Positions 8,859 through 20,100 of a stretch of DNA of 64,000 nt are shown here, piece by piece. The translations under genes and the position numbers were made by a program. This DNA is from Gemmatimonadota bacterium (GTDB lineage Bacteria; Gemmatimonadota; Gemmatimonadetes; Gemmatimonadales; Gemmatimonadaceae). Location of the stretch: assembly GCA_027622655.1 (NCBI GenBank), contig JAQBYI010000014.1:1-64000 (forward strand). Direction: 5' to 3'. Below the pieces are notes generated by a model. That model was not told where the DNA came from, searched no databases, and saw only the letters and a program-made list of their open reading frames with translations. The first letter of the stretch is position 1. The number at the start of each line of letters is the position of its first letter.

Positions 8859-8860
8859 CG

Positions 8861-10099
8861 CTACTCCTGCCTTAGCGCGGCGATTGGATCGAGCCGCGCC
8901 GCGCGACTCGCCGGGTAGGCTCCGGCTGCAATGCCGACACCAGCACCGACGACCAGTCCGAGGACGACTGACCACGGCGCGACGGCGGCCGGGAGCGGGG
9001 TCGTCGCGGCGATAATCTGGGAGCCCGCGATTCCCAGCGCGATCCCGATGGCCGCGCCCAGGACCGACAGCGTCGATGCCTCAACCAGGAACTGCGACAT
9101 GATGTCGCGCCGACGTGCGCCGAGTGCCTTGCGTACGCCGATCTCGCGTGTGCGCTCGGCCACCGCCACGAGCATGATGTTCATGATGACCATGGCGCCG
9201 ACAATCAGGCCTATGGCCGGCAGAGCCGCGCCGAACACCACGAGACGCTGCTTGAGAGACGCGAAAAATTCGAGCGCCGAATCCTGCGTCTCGAGCTCGA
9301 AGTTGTCGCTCTCGCCGGGCCGGACGTGCCGGGAGGCCCGTAGCACTCCGCGTACGGACTCGATTCCTTCGCGCACCAGCTCCTGGCTGGGTGCCTGCAC
9401 CACGATCGAAAGGATGTCGCCGGCCGGGCGGAGGGCACGCTGGAGAGGCGTCGTATACGGAGCGATCGCAAGGCGGTCCATCGAGAAGCCGAATACCGAC
9501 CCCTGTTTCTCGATTACGCCGATGACGATATACGGAATGCCCCTGATTCGCAGCTCACGGCCGACCGGATCAAGATCAGCGTAGAAATACTCGGCGACCT
9601 CGACGCCAATGACGATGACCTTTGCTCCAGCTGCAACTTCCTGCGGCTGAAAGGCGCGTCCGTTGGCGATGCCGAACTTTTTGATCGTGAAGTAATCGGC
9701 TTCCGTTGCGACAGCCTGAACCTGCCGCGGCCGCCTGTCGTTGGTGGAGGCATAGAGAAAGTTTTCGCTCACGATAGCGCTGCGACTTCCCGGGGGAAGT
9801 GCAGCGTTCACGACGGCGGCGTCGTTCACATAAAAACGGGGCCGGCGCAGGTATTCGCGCCACATCTCGTCGGTCGAGTTCGGATTGAAGTTCGCCGCGC
9901 GTCGAACCGTAAACGTGTTCACGCCGATGATCTTTGCAGCGAAGTCCTCTTCGACGTACCGGCCCATTCCCTCAACAATCGAGATCACGGCGATGAGGAA
10001 CATCACGCCAATGGTGACGCCGATCAGGGTAAAAAAGCTCTTGAGCTTTTGGACGCGCAGTGTGGTGAGCGCGAGCCGAACAGCTTCGAGAAAGGGCAT
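8861..10099 (-). CDS. MacB-like ABC transporter permease, subfamily 1 (copy C)
   Basis: A 412-aa permease beginning MPFLEAVRLALTTLRVQKLK, almost the same N-terminus as copy A. It has the typical first helix (SFFTLIGVTIGVMFLIAVIS), then GMGRYVEEDFAAKIIGVNTF, a MacB periplasmic core, and three C-terminal helices with AERTREIGVRKALGARRRD. The ending DPIAALRQE is shared in type with copy A. It lies 2 nt upstream of copy D and 73 nt downstream of copy B. Confidence 0.92.
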   Translation of the reverse strand: MPFLEAVRLALTTLRVQKLKSFFTLIGVTIGVMFLIAVISIVEGMGRYVEEDFAAKIIGVNTFTVRRAANFNPNSTDEMWREYLRRPRFYVNDAAVVNAALPPGSRSAIVSENFLYASTNDRRPRQVQAVATEADYFTIKKFGIANGRAFQPQEVAAGAKVIVIGVEVAEYFYADLDPVGRELRIRGIPYIVIGVIEKQGSVFGFSMDRLAIAPYTTPLQRALRPAGDILSIVVQAPSQELVREGIESVRGVLRASRHVRPGESDNFELETQDSALEFFASLKQRLVVFGAALPAIGLIVGAMVIMNIMLVAVAERTREIGVRKALGARRRDIMSQFLVEASTLSVLGAAIGIALGIAGSQIIAATTPLPAAVAPWSVVLGLVVGAGVGIAAGAYPASRAARLDPIAALRQE

Positions 10100-10172
10100 G
10101 ACACCACTACGGGCGCGCCCTGCTGTCGGTTTCGGCAGTCTCTTCGGGTGGCCGGGTCGTGCCGGGCCCGGG

Positions 10173-11441
10173 TTACTCGTGCCGGAGGGCCTCGACGGGG
10201 TCGAGTTTGGCGGCCTTCATGGCCGGCATCATGCCGAACAGGATGCCGGTGATCGCGCTCATTCCCAGAGCGGCGGCCACGGCGAGCGGCGGCACCGATG
10301 CCGCGATCGGCGTAAAGTTTTTCACGGCGAGTGCGACAACCCATCCAAGCGCCAGGCCGATCATTGCACCAGTCGCGGTCAGCGTCACGGCTTCAACCAG
10401 AAACTGCCATAGGATTGTCGCCCGGGTGGCGCCAAGCGCTTTACGGACACCGATTTCGCGGGTCCGCTCAGTAACCGAAATCAGCATGATCGCCACGACG
10501 CCTACGCCGCCTACGAGCAAGCCGACCGACGAAAGCGAGATCATGACCAGGAAGAACATCCCGAAAACGCTGTCATAGACCTCGAGCAACCGGTCCTGCG
10601 TGATGATGGCGAAATTCGATTCACGCGACGGGCGGAGTCCGCGGGAGCCGCGCAGTGCCGCGGTCACGTCATCCATGGCGACGTCTGGTCGCACGCCGTC
10701 GGCAGGCTTCACGACGAGCCCCACCCCCCGTATCCGTGCACCCAGATGGCGCGTAAGTGAAAGCACAGGCATCACCACTCGCGGGCGCTCCGGGCCCGAC
10801 AGGAAGCTGGTGGCGTCCTTGTAAACGCCGATGACGAGGAAGGGACCGCCGCGCGTGCTCCCGGAGGCTATTAGGTTGATTTCCTTGCCTTCTGCGGGCT
10901 CGCCGTTGAACAGACGCTCAGCGGCCACGGTATTGATGACGATGACGCGCGACGCGGTCCGTGCTTCCTGGTCCGTAAAGACGCGACCTTCGACCATTTC
11001 TGGCGGGTTGATCTGCGCCCAGTTTGCAGACGTCCCGAGGGCGCTGACCGAGGCGAGGTAGCGGTCGCGGAACTTGGCAGACGCCGACCACCCTTGTTGG
11101 ACGCCAACCTGCGCGATGCTCTCAAGTTTCTCCAGCACTTCCACTTCGGGAAAAGTGATGGGCGGGTTGGAGCGCCAGCGACAGGTGTCGCCGGAATCGT
11201 CGCACGCCTCAAACACAATCGGGAAACGCTGCACAAAAAACGTCGTCGGCCCGGCCGACTCGAACTGTTGCGCTACGCTTTCGTTGATGCCGTGCACCGC
11301 AGCGGAAATGACAACGACGACGAAGACCCCGACCGCAACGCCGAGAATGGTAAGCCCGGCGCGGACCTTGTTCGCCTTCATCGCGTCGAAGGCGATTCCC
11401 ACGCCCTCGAGCGACATCCTGAGCCGGTCAAAGAACCTCAC
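10173..11441 (-). CDS. MacB-like ABC transporter permease, subfamily 2 (copy B)
   Basis: A 422-aa permease starting MRFFDRLRMSLEGVGIAFDA. The N-terminal helix is followed by a periplasmic domain that carries EACDDSGDTC, in register with the NACDGSDDTC of copy D, so a conserved disulfide or metal site is possible. The C-terminal helices and the ISVTERTREIGVRKALGA loop match copy D closely. It follows copy A by 2 nt, so A and B probably form one heterodimer. Confidence 0.92.
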   Translation of the reverse strand: MRFFDRLRMSLEGVGIAFDAMKANKVRAGLTILGVAVGVFVVVVISAAVHGINESVAQQFESAGPTTFFVQRFPIVFEACDDSGDTCRWRSNPPITFPEVEVLEKLESIAQVGVQQGWSASAKFRDRYLASVSALGTSANWAQINPPEMVEGRVFTDQEARTASRVIVINTVAAERLFNGEPAEGKEINLIASGSTRGGPFLVIGVYKDATSFLSGPERPRVVMPVLSLTRHLGARIRGVGLVVKPADGVRPDVAMDDVTAALRGSRGLRPSRESNFAIITQDRLLEVYDSVFGMFFLVMISLSSVGLLVGGVGVVAIMLISVTERTREIGVRKALGATRATILWQFLVEAVTLTATGAMIGLALGWVVALAVKNFTPIAASVPPLAVAAALGMSAITGILFGMMPAMKAAKLDPVEALRHE

Positions 11442-11443
11442 GG

Positions 11444-12688
11444 CTACTCCTGCCTCAGGGCGGTGACCGGATCAAGCAACGACGCACGGCTGGCCGGATA
11501 GACGCCGGAAACGATCCCAACGCCGGCGCCCACCAACACACCCACCATGATCGACCACGGAGCGACGTACGTCGGCATCGGTGTGGTGTTGCGGATAAGT
11601 AGCGCCAGCGCGGCGCCAGCTGCGATGCCGAGCGCTGCGCCGAACGTGCTTAGCGTGGACGCTTCGATGAGGAACTGTGCAAGGATGTCGCGCCGTTTGG
11701 CTCCCAGCGCCTTTCGAATCCCGATCTCGTGCGTACGCTCCGCTACCGCTACCAGCATGATGTTCATGATCACGATCGCGCCAACGACGAGCCCGAAGGC
11801 CGGGAGCGCGATCCCGGCGAGCACGAGGTACCCCTTGATCGTGTTCCAGAATTCAAGCGCACTATCGGCGGTCTGGAGCGAAAAATCATCCCTCTGCGCC
11901 GGGCGGAGCCCGTGTCGCGAACGCATCACCGCCCGGACGGTTTCCTGCACGTCGACCAGTTCCTCCGCCGACGGCGTCTGGATCATCATCGCATCAATTG
12001 CGTTCGCCTCTCGGTTGAGAGCGCGGTGGACCGGCGAGCGGAAAGGAGCGTAGATGTAGTTATCGAAAGAAATCCCAAACGCCTTGCCCAGCGACTCGCC
12101 GACGCCAATCACGTTGTACACCTTGCCGGCAATACGAACTTCGCGACCGACTGGATCGACGGTTGGGAAGAGCCGCTCAACGAGATCGGGACCGACGACA
12201 ACCGCGTTCGCTCCCAGGCTCAGCTCGCCGGCAGTGAATAGACGGCCGTTCGTGACGCCAATCCGTTTGATCTCGAAGAAGTCTCCGTCCACCGCTGTAA
12301 TCTGCGCGCGACGGGGCCGGGAAAAACTCGACTCGACGTTCAGGTTCGCCTCGGAGTACATCGCCCAGAGCGTCCCCTCCGGAAGCGCATCGGCAACGGG
12401 CTGGACGTCGGACTCGAGAATGCGCTGGCGGCGAGAGTACTCGAGCCGTGTCTCACGGTCAACGTCGCCAATCTGGATGTTCGGGCGATGACGCAGCTCG
12501 AACGAGTTGATCGCAATGAGCTTGCCGACCAGATCGTCCTCCATGTACCGCCCCATCCCGTCCACGATCGACACGACGGCTATCAGGAACATCACGCCGA
12601 TGCACACGCCAAGTGCGGTGAAGAAGCTCTTGAGCTTCTGCACGCGGATGGTGGTGAGCGCGAGGCGAATGGCCTCGAAAATGGACAT
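11444..12688 (-). CDS. MacB-like ABC transporter permease, subfamily 1 (copy A)
   Basis: A 414-aa permease, the first of the six, starting MSIFEAIRLALTTIRVQKLK. This internal ATG was chosen because it aligns with copies C and E; the upstream in-frame extension is Arg/Pro-rich and would overlap the ATPase gene. The protein has one N-terminal helix, a periplasmic MacB core, and three C-terminal helices ending DPVTALRQE. It is located 16 nt after the ATPase gene and most likely works with copy B. Confidence 0.92.
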   Translation of the reverse strand: MSIFEAIRLALTTIRVQKLKSFFTALGVCIGVMFLIAVVSIVDGMGRYMEDDLVGKLIAINSFELRHRPNIQIGDVDRETRLEYSRRQRILESDVQPVADALPEGTLWAMYSEANLNVESSFSRPRRAQITAVDGDFFEIKRIGVTNGRLFTAGELSLGANAVVVGPDLVERLFPTVDPVGREVRIAGKVYNVIGVGESLGKAFGISFDNYIYAPFRSPVHRALNREANAIDAMMIQTPSAEELVDVQETVRAVMRSRHGLRPAQRDDFSLQTADSALEFWNTIKGYLVLAGIALPAFGLVVGAIVIMNIMLVAVAERTHEIGIRKALGAKRRDILAQFLIEASTLSTFGAALGIAAGAALALLIRNTTPMPTYVAPWSIMVGVLVGAGVGIVSGVYPASRASLLDPVTALRQE

Positions 12689-12704
12689 CGCTGGCCTCGG
12701 CGGC

Positions 12705-13499
<795 letters not shown>

Positions 13500-13503
13500 G
13501 GCG

Positions 13504-14796
13504 TTATGGGCTCCCGGCCTTTTTCGTGTTGGCAGTGGTGGTCGCGCTCGGCGTCTCACGAACGAGCGTACCGTCCTTCAGCTCGCGAATCGCCTGGTAG
13601 GTGCCGGCGACGATCCGCTCGGTGCCATCCAGCCCGGAAATTACTTCGAAGTGCTTTTCTCCGGCGATCCCTACCTTTACGGGCTTGAAGGTCACTTTGT
13701 TGTCGGCGCCGACGACAAAGACACCCTCCACGTCCTTTCGTCCAACCTGCTTGGCCGGGGCCGGCCGTCCGGGAATCTGGGTCGTGTCCGCGTTCTTGAG
13801 CGCCTCGTCCTCGCGGACGGTGAGTGCGATGATCGGGATCGACAGCACCTGGGTGCGAGTGTCGGTAATGATTTTTGCCGTGGCGGAGAAGTCCGGCTTG
13901 GTATCCTTCGGCGGGTTGAGCAGGCGAATCGTCACCAGATAGTCGATCGCCTGATCGCCGGCCGCGGTCGCAGATGCGCCGCGCACCGAGCTGTTGGAAA
14001 TCTCTACGACGCGGCCGAGAAATGTCGTATCCGGAAACGCGTCGAGCTGGACGACCGCCGAGTCGCCGACCGAAATTCGCGAAACGTCGGTTTCGTCGAC
14101 CTTCACTTCCGTCTCAAGCACGCTCATGTCCGAGACCGTAAGCATCATGGCGGCGTCGCGGTTGAGCGTGCCCATGATAGCCGTTTCGCCCGACTCGATG
14201 TTGAGGCGAGTCACGCGGCCAGTCATCGTGGCAAAAATCCTCGTCTTGCCCAGCTGCACTTCGGCGTCCTTCAGGCTCGCCTGCGCTTGCTCGACGTTGT
14301 GCCGGGACGCTTCGACCATCGCCTGGTTGACATCGACCGAAGTCTTGAGTTGTTCGAGCTGCTCAACCGACACGAGGTTCGGATTGCTTTGGCGAATCTC
14401 CTGCGACCGTTCGTAGCTGTTGGTGGCCTGCTGCAGGTTGGCGGCCGACTGTGCTGCAGACGCCCTGGCGTTGGCAACACCTGCTGCGGCGCGCTGCACG
14501 GCGGCATCGTACTGCTGTGGGTCAATCTCGATGAGCAGCTGGCCCTTGGTCACCCAATCGCCTTCCTTCACGGCGAGATTCGTGATTTTGCCCGAAATGT
14601 CGGACGAGACATCGACCTTGGAATGCGGCGTAACCTGGCCGCTCGCCGTGACCGACGCGACGAGATCCTGCTTGGCGACAGTCTCGACTCGGACGTCCGT
14701 CGCTTTGTTGCTGCTCTTGGCGGCGCTCAGTGCTGCTATTGCGCCGATGCCGATAATGGCAACGCCGGCGACGACCCACTTGGTAGTCTTGCTCAT
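13504..14796 (-). CDS. MacA-like periplasmic adaptor (HlyD/RND membrane fusion family)
   Basis: A 430-aa membrane-fusion protein. An N-terminal anchor ([20 protein letters not shown]) is followed by the first half of a lipoyl domain ([18 protein letters not shown]), a coiled-coil hairpin rich in Ala/Gln (about residues 90-180), the second lipoyl half, a beta-barrel domain and a membrane-proximal domain. It would bridge the inner-membrane permeases to the TolC-like channel encoded 16 nt upstream. The Pro/Ala/Lys-rich insertion [14 protein letters not shown] near the C-terminus looks like a flexible loop. Confidence 0.93.
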   Translation of the reverse strand: MSKTTKWVVAGVAIIGIGAIAALSAAKSSNKATDVRVETVAKQDLVASVTASGQVTPHSKVDVSSDISGKITNLAVKEGDWVTKGQLLIEIDPQQYDAAVQRAAAGVANARASAAQSAANLQQATNSYERSQEIRQSNPNLVSVEQLEQLKTSVDVNQAMVEASRHNVEQAQASLKDAEVQLGKTRIFATMTGRVTRLNIESGETAIMGTLNRDAAMMLTVSDMSVLETEVKVDETDVSRISVGDSAVVQLDAFPDTTFLGRVVEISNSSVRGASATAAGDQAIDYLVTIRLLNPPKDTKPDFSATAKIITDTRTQVLSIPIIALTVREDEALKNADTTQIPGRPAPAKQVGRKDVEGVFVVGADNKVTFKPVKVGIAGEKHFEVISGLDGTERIVAGTYQAIRELKDGTLVRETPSATTTANTKKAGSP

Positions 14797-14811
14797 GACT
14801 CCGAACCTCGA

Positions 14812-16281
14812 TTAGCGGAGGGGGCGTCCGACGGCGCTTTCCAGCGCCGCGAACGATCTGTGAAACTCATACAGCGCGTCGATCCGGTCCGTTTCCGCCC
14901 GGTCGAAATCGGCGCGCGCCTGCTGCAAGTCAACAAGGCTGTTGAGCCCGACGCGGTAACGCTCTTGCGCGAGCTGAAGGGCCGTGCGCGCGGCCACAGC
15001 GTTTTGCTCCTGCAGGCGGAAGGCACGATAACCGGCCTGCAGCGTCGTCCATGCAGACGTCACATCGGTCGTGAGCCGGAGCTCTTGAGCGCGCACGCGG
15101 TACCTCGCATCCATTCGGTTCGCCGACGCGTCCTGAACCTGCGTTTCGCGCGAAAATCCGTCGAACAGCGGGAGCGATACGCCGATCGACAGATTGTACG
15201 GATTCGACGTGAACTTGAAGGGGAAGTTGCTGTTCTGGGCGCGCACCGCGTCGGCCTGAGCGTCGGTGAATGCGATTGAGCTGCACTGTGCCGTGATGCC
15301 GGAGAGCCCGGCACCTTGGCGAATCGAGTCGGTGGTGAAGCAGCTCGCGCGGCTTCCGGCGACTGACCCCAAGGCCTGATTCACCAGATACTCACCGTCC
15401 CTGAACTTCTGTGCAACGCCACCAAACGACGCGTTGGCGCTAATCGAGGGGAGGTAGGCACTTTGCGCCTGCCGGTACGTCAACTGTGCCACCTGCTCGC
15501 GCGCGCGAACTGCCTTCAGCGCCGGATTTCCGTCCTCTGCCATTTGCAGGAGCGTTGTGACGTTTAGCGCGGGTTCGGTGACCACGAACTGCGAAGTGAG
15601 CGACACGACCGCCGGTTTCTCCACGCCGATCTGCTGAAAGAGCTGGAGCATCGTCACTTCGGCGAGGTTCTGCGCCCGGAGTGCCGCGACTTGCTGCTGG
15701 CCGACGGCGACTTCGGCGCGCATCACGTCGAGCGACGTCGCGGCGCCCACACCGGCGCGTGCGCGAGCGAGATCCAGTTGAAGCTGGTTGGCGACCACGA
15801 GCGTGTCCTGAAGTGCTGCCCTGGCACCCGCCTGAAGCACCAGCAGGTACTGCTGCTGGACGCCGGCGACGAGCGCTTGCTCAGCGGCATTCACATCGGC
15901 GTCGGAGGCGGCCTCGTTCTGACGGCTCCGGCGCAGGTTCGTGAACGTCGACGCGCTGATGCCCAAGCTGAAATTCAGGCCCCACGACGACGACAGAATG
16001 TCTGAGTTCGCACCAAAAGCCACGCCGTTGAAGATCTGCGGGCGGCCTTGGCGGTAGCTCGTGCCAATGTTTGTCGACGCCGACGGGAGAAACGCACCGT
16101 AGGCATTCCGAACGGCGTTCTCGGCGCGCCGTCTGCCGTTCTGCGTTTCGAGAAAGGTCGGGTTGTTGCGCTTCGCGATTGAGATCGCCTCTTCGAGCGT
16201 CAGCGATGTGGGCACGGAGGTCTGTGCCGCAAGCGGGGAAGCGAGGGTCAGCGCAATGGCGGTCAACTTAAGCAGTCGCAT
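14812..16281 (-). CDS. TolC family outer membrane factor
   Basis: A 489-aa outer membrane efflux protein with a signal peptide (MRLLKLTAIALTLASPLAAQ). Two repeats follow, each giving the long alpha-helices and beta strands of TolC; the sequences SLTLEEAISIAKRNNP and RYRVGLNSLVDLQQARADF are characteristic. It is the first gene of the export operon read on the minus strand. A four-copy 11-nt repeat lies 85-140 nt upstream of its start, in the presumed promoter/leader. Confidence 0.93.
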   Translation of the reverse strand: MRLLKLTAIALTLASPLAAQTSVPTSLTLEEAISIAKRNNPTFLETQNGRRRAENAVRNAYGAFLPSASTNIGTSYRQGRPQIFNGVAFGANSDILSSSWGLNFSLGISASTFTNLRRSRQNEAASDADVNAAEQALVAGVQQQYLLVLQAGARAALQDTLVVANQLQLDLARARAGVGAATSLDVMRAEVAVGQQQVAALRAQNLAEVTMLQLFQQIGVEKPAVVSLTSQFVVTEPALNVTTLLQMAEDGNPALKAVRAREQVAQLTYRQAQSAYLPSISANASFGGVAQKFRDGEYLVNQALGSVAGSRASCFTTDSIRQGAGLSGITAQCSSIAFTDAQADAVRAQNSNFPFKFTSNPYNLSIGVSLPLFDGFSRETQVQDASANRMDARYRVRAQELRLTTDVTSAWTTLQAGYRAFRLQEQNAVAARTALQLAQERYRVGLNSLVDLQQARADFDRAETDRIDALYEFHRSFAALESAVGRPLR

Positions 16282-16365
16282 CGATTTCGGTCCATGGTTA
16301 GGTGAACACGTGCTTTACGTCGGCCACGGGTCAATAGTTTCGGTGACCCTCTGTGGCGGCCGACG

Positions 16366-16420
16366 TGGCCGGAAAGTGGCCGGAAAGTGGCCGGAAAGTG
16401 GCCGGAAAGTGGCCAGAATG
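16366..16420. repeat. Direct 11-nt tandem repeat upstream of the export operon
   Basis: Four perfect copies of tggccggaaag (16366-16409) and a fifth degenerate copy (16410-16420). They lie in the 149-nt spacer between the tolC-like gene start (16281, minus) and the stop of the next minus-strand gene (16431). Nothing else is evident in this spacer. Copy-number change here would shift the operon's upstream region by about one helical turn per unit. Confidence 0.95.
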
Positions 16421-16430
16421 GGGCTGGGCG

Positions 16431-17105
16431 TCAGTCGCGCAGCGCGACGAGCCCGAGGGACGGAATTGCCGCTTTAATTATGCGTCCGTCCATCGTTATC
16501 CAGACGTCCCGAATCTCGCCCGTCGCGGTCGTTTGCAATGTCAAGTGCACGGTGTCGAATCGCCGCAGGTCGATGGAGATTCGCTCCGTGCCAACCCGTT
16601 GAATGATAACGGATTCCACCGTGTTGCGTCGCGGCACGAGCACGGGAACGATCGCCCCAGCGCCGCGCCGGGAAATGAACCAGAGTTGGTGTATGATGTC
16701 GTCGTCGGCCGCCACAGCGCCGGTGGGCAACCTGAACTCACGTGCCGATTCGCCACCGGGGAGCAGAAGGCGTGACGAAAAACGTCCGCGCACCGCTTGA
16801 CCGCTGTACGACTCCAGAACCTTCCCGCTGTCCCGCACCTCGCGTTGATAACTGGCCGGGAATCCGGTCGTGTCGGCGTTGATCCCCGGTGCGATCCGGC
16901 GCGTGCCGATCGCCACAGTCGCTTGTGCTACCAGTGTCGGGCCGTCGGGGCCCGGCGCGGTACGAATCGAAAAATCCTCGCGGCCAATCCGCTCGCCGTC
17001 CTTGTAGAGCGTAAAGCTCCCCTCGTCCAGCACCACGACCTGCGCCCCGGAAGGGCGAGCGACCAGCGCGAGCGCGAGGACAAGGCATAGGGACAATCGT
17101 GGCAT
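16431..17105 (-). CDS. Secreted protein of unknown function
   Basis: A 224-aa protein with a signal peptide (MPRLSLCLVLALALVARPSGA). The mature part is predicted beta-rich: GSFTLYKDGERIGREDFSIR, then alternating strands and a C-terminal TGEIRDVWITMDGRIIKAAI. The shape resembles DUF3108/DUF6134-like periplasmic proteins, which begin with a similar YxDGKxIG strand, but I cannot assign a family firmly. It is divergent from the NtrY-like kinase, with about 40-60 nt between them, so the two may share a regulatory region. Confidence 0.75.
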   Translation of the reverse strand: MPRLSLCLVLALALVARPSGAQVVVLDEGSFTLYKDGERIGREDFSIRTAPGPDGPTLVAQATVAIGTRRIAPGINADTTGFPASYQREVRDSGKVLESYSGQAVRGRFSSRLLLPGGESAREFRLPTGAVAADDDIIHQLWFISRRGAGAIVPVLVPRRNTVESVIIQRVGTERISIDLRRFDTVHLTLQTTATGEIRDVWITMDGRIIKAAIPSLGLVALRD

Positions 17106-17146
17106 TCACGAAAGCTAGTCGCTTCGCGTTCGTGTCCCGTCGGGCG

Positions 17147-20100
17147 ATGAGAGGGTATTATCCCCTAGTGACCGGACCTCCGACGCGCCGATGGGCAGTT
17201 GCTGCTGCGGCGACGCTGATACTGGGCGTCGCGTGGCTGCGCACGGGCGTGCCGGTGTTTCTGGTGTTGACTGCAGTGGGCGCTCTGGTGACGGGCGTGG
17301 CGACTTGGCGTGTGAGGCCGAAGGCAGCGGCCGGAACATGCGCCGCGCTGCTTATCGCTTTCGCTGGATTTGAAGGGCTAGGCGCGCGGCGCATGAGTCG
17401 GTTTTCGGCCGACCCCGACTCCGAAATGCTGGCACTCCAGGTCCGCGCCACAGCGGCGCTCGCTGAGCGACTGCAGGGAGAAGCAGACGGCCTTCGGAGG
17501 TTGGCCGTACAGGCACTCGACGTGCCGGCGAGCCCGGCCGCTGCATTTGCCGCTCTCGAGGAGCTGCGATCGGGCGACGGCGTGCGGGCGATCGTGCTCG
17601 CGCGCGGCGGTTCACTTGCGGCGTGGTCGGGGCACTACGTGGCTCCGGTCGATTCGTTGCCCGGGCCGGTAGGCGTCGTGGCCACGGAGTTCTATCTGGT
17701 TCTCTACGCAATTGCCGGGCGCGATCGCGACCGGGCCGTGGCCACAGCGCTGGTTCACGCCGAGCCACCGGCCGAAGTGCTGGCGGAGGCGCTCGACGGC
17801 GGGATCGCTGAGGCGTTCGATGTGGCCGGATTCACGTACTCCCGACCGGGGTCGGGGGCGGACTCCGTGGGCGTAGTCACCGCGGCCGGAGTGCCAGTTC
17901 TGGCCGTGCGGGCGATTGCGCTCGGCGCGCCCGCGCTGCGGCAGCGATTGAGTGAGCGGGGCCGCGAACGCGGGGCGGCGCTGATTGCGCTCGCACTCAT
18001 TGCATTCCTCGCCGCGACGTGGCGCAGCGGCGAACTCGCGGAGCGGTTTGGCGCGCTCGGCGTGACGCTTGCCATGCTGGCGACGCTGCCGCTGGCGGAT
18101 TTGTCGAATCGAACGCCGCTGTTCAATCCGGCGTTCTTCTTTGCGCCGGCGGGCGGTGCGTTGACGGGGAGTATTGGTGCTCTGGCGCTGACATCGGCCA
18201 CGGTGCTTGTCGCTGTACTGGCTGCGCAGCGCGCTCAGCTTTTTCCGCGGCGCGCGTGGCAGGCCGGTGTCGTGATCGTAACGTTGGCGGCGGCCGGTCC
18301 GTTCCTTCTTGGCGCCATCGCCCGCGGTATCAGGTTTCCGGCAACAGGCGCACCGGTCGTTTTGTGGCTGGCGTGGGAAACAACGGTGTTCCTCGCCGCA
18401 CTAGTGGTGTTGTATGCCGGACTCTCAGCCGGCGAAGCCGCCCTCGGGCGCCGTCGCGGACTTCCATTGTGGCTGCCGCCAGTTCTCGCGGCGGCTGCAG
18501 CCGGGCTCGCCCCACTCGTCGTGCAGCCACGCGGCGGCCTTCCGTCGTGGTACACGGTTCTTTGGGTGGTCACTGCGATTGCCATGGCGCTCGCGCGACA
18601 CGACCGACGGTCGCTGTGGGCAGCTGCCACCGTTGCGGCTTTTGGATCGAGCGCCCTCGTCTGGAGCGAGACTGTCAAGGCGCGCGTACTGCTCGCGGAG
18701 CAGGATGTCGCGGCGCTCGGCGTGCCCGATCCCGCGTCTGGCGCGCTCATCACGCGGTTTCCGCAACATCTCGATTCGAACACCGCACCACGATCGCGAG
18801 TTGAACTGCTCGCGCGATTTGCCGGGTCGGATCTTGCGAGCAGCGAACTGCCGGTCAATGTCACGGCTTGGACGGCGACCGGCACCGTAATGGCCGACCT
18901 GCGTGTGGGTATGGGGCCCGGGAGCGCCAGCGGCATCGAGTTTTTCGCGCTCGAAGCCGCCGACAAGATGCAACCCGTACTCACCAACTATCCCGGCGAG
19001 CCGGGAATGTTGACTATTCTCGCGATTCCGCACGCCGATCGCACGGTCACCACCGTCGTCGTGGCACCGCGCACGCGGCTCGTGACGCCGGATCCGTTTC
19101 CGACGTTGTCCGGGCTCGGGCGAACGCGTGACGCCGGTGGCGAGCCGCCGTACACGCTGCAGTACGTACCCGCGCCGCTGTCGCAGTACATCTCGACCGA
19201 GGCCGAGTGGACCTCGCGGAACGAAGAGTTGCATGGCGACTGGTTCCTTCCGCCGACGCGGGGAACGGTGATGCACGTACACGCACGCGTGCCGCTTGCC
19301 GGTATTGGGGCGTTGACGACACGCGGCGCGCTGATGGTGTGCGCGAACCTCGGCTTGCTCGGTTTTCTATGGCTTCTCATCGTCGTATCCGACGGCGGCG
19401 CGCTCAGATGGTTGCGCGACGAAGCGAGGCCGTGGTTGCGCAGTTATCGGGCGCGCCTCACGCTGTCGTTGTTTGCCGCCTTCATGATTCCGGCTGCCGC
19501 GTTCGCAGCCTGGAGTTACGGACGGCTGCAGGATGAGGATGCCGAAACACGCACACTTCTCGTTCGAGAAACGCTGCGTGGTGTCACGGCTGCTCCGGCG
19601 AACGAGCTCGACAGTCTCGCAGCTCGCTTCCAGACACCGCTGATGCTGTTTGCCAACGGTACGATGGTTCAGACGAGCGACGTGCTCCTTGATGCGTTGG
19701 CTCCCCTTGGGCGGCTCCTCCCCGCGACGGCCGCCCGCGCGCTCATCGAAGACGACGACGGATTCGCAACGGCTGAGATTTCGGTTGGCGGCGAACCCAT
19801 CCGTTTCGGTTTTCGGGTCGTGAACGACACTGCATCGGCAGCCAGTCTTGTTCTCGCCGCGCCGGCTCGCACGGTGGAACTCGCGCTCGATCCGCGTCGG
19901 CGCGATCTCGCGTTCTTCGTACTCTTTGCGACGCTCGCGGGCGCGCTCGGTGCGCTCTGGGTCTCCGGTGTTGCGGGTCGCACGTTTTCCAGGCCAATCG
20001 GTGAACTCCGCGCCGGTGCGCTCGCGCTCGCCGCCGGTGAGCGTGAGCCGCAACTTGCCGGCAATCCACCGCTGGAGTTCGAACAGGTTTTCAACGCGTT

